The notes below the pieces were generated by a model. That model saw only the letters and a program-made list of their open reading frames with translations, searched no databases and was not told where the DNA came from. From an uncultured bacterium (lineage in GTDB: Bacteria; Patescibacteriota; Saccharimonadia; Saccharimonadales; Saccharimonadaceae): a stretch of 11,803 bases of DNA. Location: the NCBI GenBank assembly GCA_938045655.1, contig CALIMO010000113.1:1-11803 (forward strand), written 5' to 3'. This document shows, piece after piece, positions 11,722 through 11,803 of the stretch. The stretch's first letter is position 1; the number at the start of each line of letters is the position of its first letter. The position numbers and the translations under genes were made by a program.

Positions 11722-11803
11722 TAATATCGCAACAATTAGCGAAAACGCATAAACGGAAGTAAATTGAAAAAAATCTTTCTTAAATATTTAAAACCTCATT
11801 TCT

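Noticed and set aside
1-11803. CRISPR arrays, insertion sequences and rRNA genes
   Set aside because: No regularly spaced repeats, no intact transposase gene with terminal inverted repeats, and no rRNA-like sequence were seen.

Overview
The window is AT-rich DNA with short intergenic gaps, and UGA acts as a stop (it ends the 1250-residue gene). The gene content suggests Candidatus Saccharibacteria (TM7) or another Patescibacteria/CPR lineage that uses the standard code. The pointers are a MurE-type ligase without the canonical N-terminal domain, an archaeal-type bifunctional phosphoglucose/phosphomannose isomerase, a small acidic helical protein, a large surface protein ending in a sorting-signal-like tail, and at least two genes that look leaderless. 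The lineage call is an inference from content and style, not from a marker gene.

Layout. Positions 1-260 (minus) hold the N-terminal part of an unidentified membrane protein. Two tRNA genes follow on the plus strand, Ser(GGA) and Leu(UAG), each with a clear promoter. Next is a stretch of about 4.7 kb (roughly 563-5304) with a different character: an orphan non-coding region, an extended -10 promoter inside an inverted repeat, a strong 5' leader hairpin, a 22-codon cysteine-containing ORF, and a 1250-residue YobI-like membrane P-loop NTPase. The ORF overlaps the start of the NTPase gene. About 500 bp without a convincing gene come after it. From 5305 the DNA returns to housekeeping style: the MurE-like ligase (+), a 111-residue protein of unknown function (-), an 807-residue LRR/coiled-coil surface protein (+), a 153-residue acidic protein (-), the sugar-phosphate isomerase (+) and a small membrane protein (-).

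How they work together. From 5305 on, nearly every gene is a single-gene unit with its own promoter and a rho-independent hairpin, so there is little operon structure. The MurE-like ligase (cell wall), the isomerase (central sugar metabolism feeding glycan precursors) and the surface protein all relate to the envelope, but no direct link is shown.

The most interesting part is the YobI-like unit next to the tRNA-Leu gene. By hand count it has far fewer TTCGAA hexamers and many more AGA/AGG arginine codons than the flanking genes, which points to horizontal acquisition. Distant relatives (KAP-type NTPases such as PifA) take part in phage exclusion, so a defence role is a reasonable but untested hypothesis. 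Its promoter, leader hairpin and cysteine mini-ORF look like a purpose-built control region or an undescribed second component.
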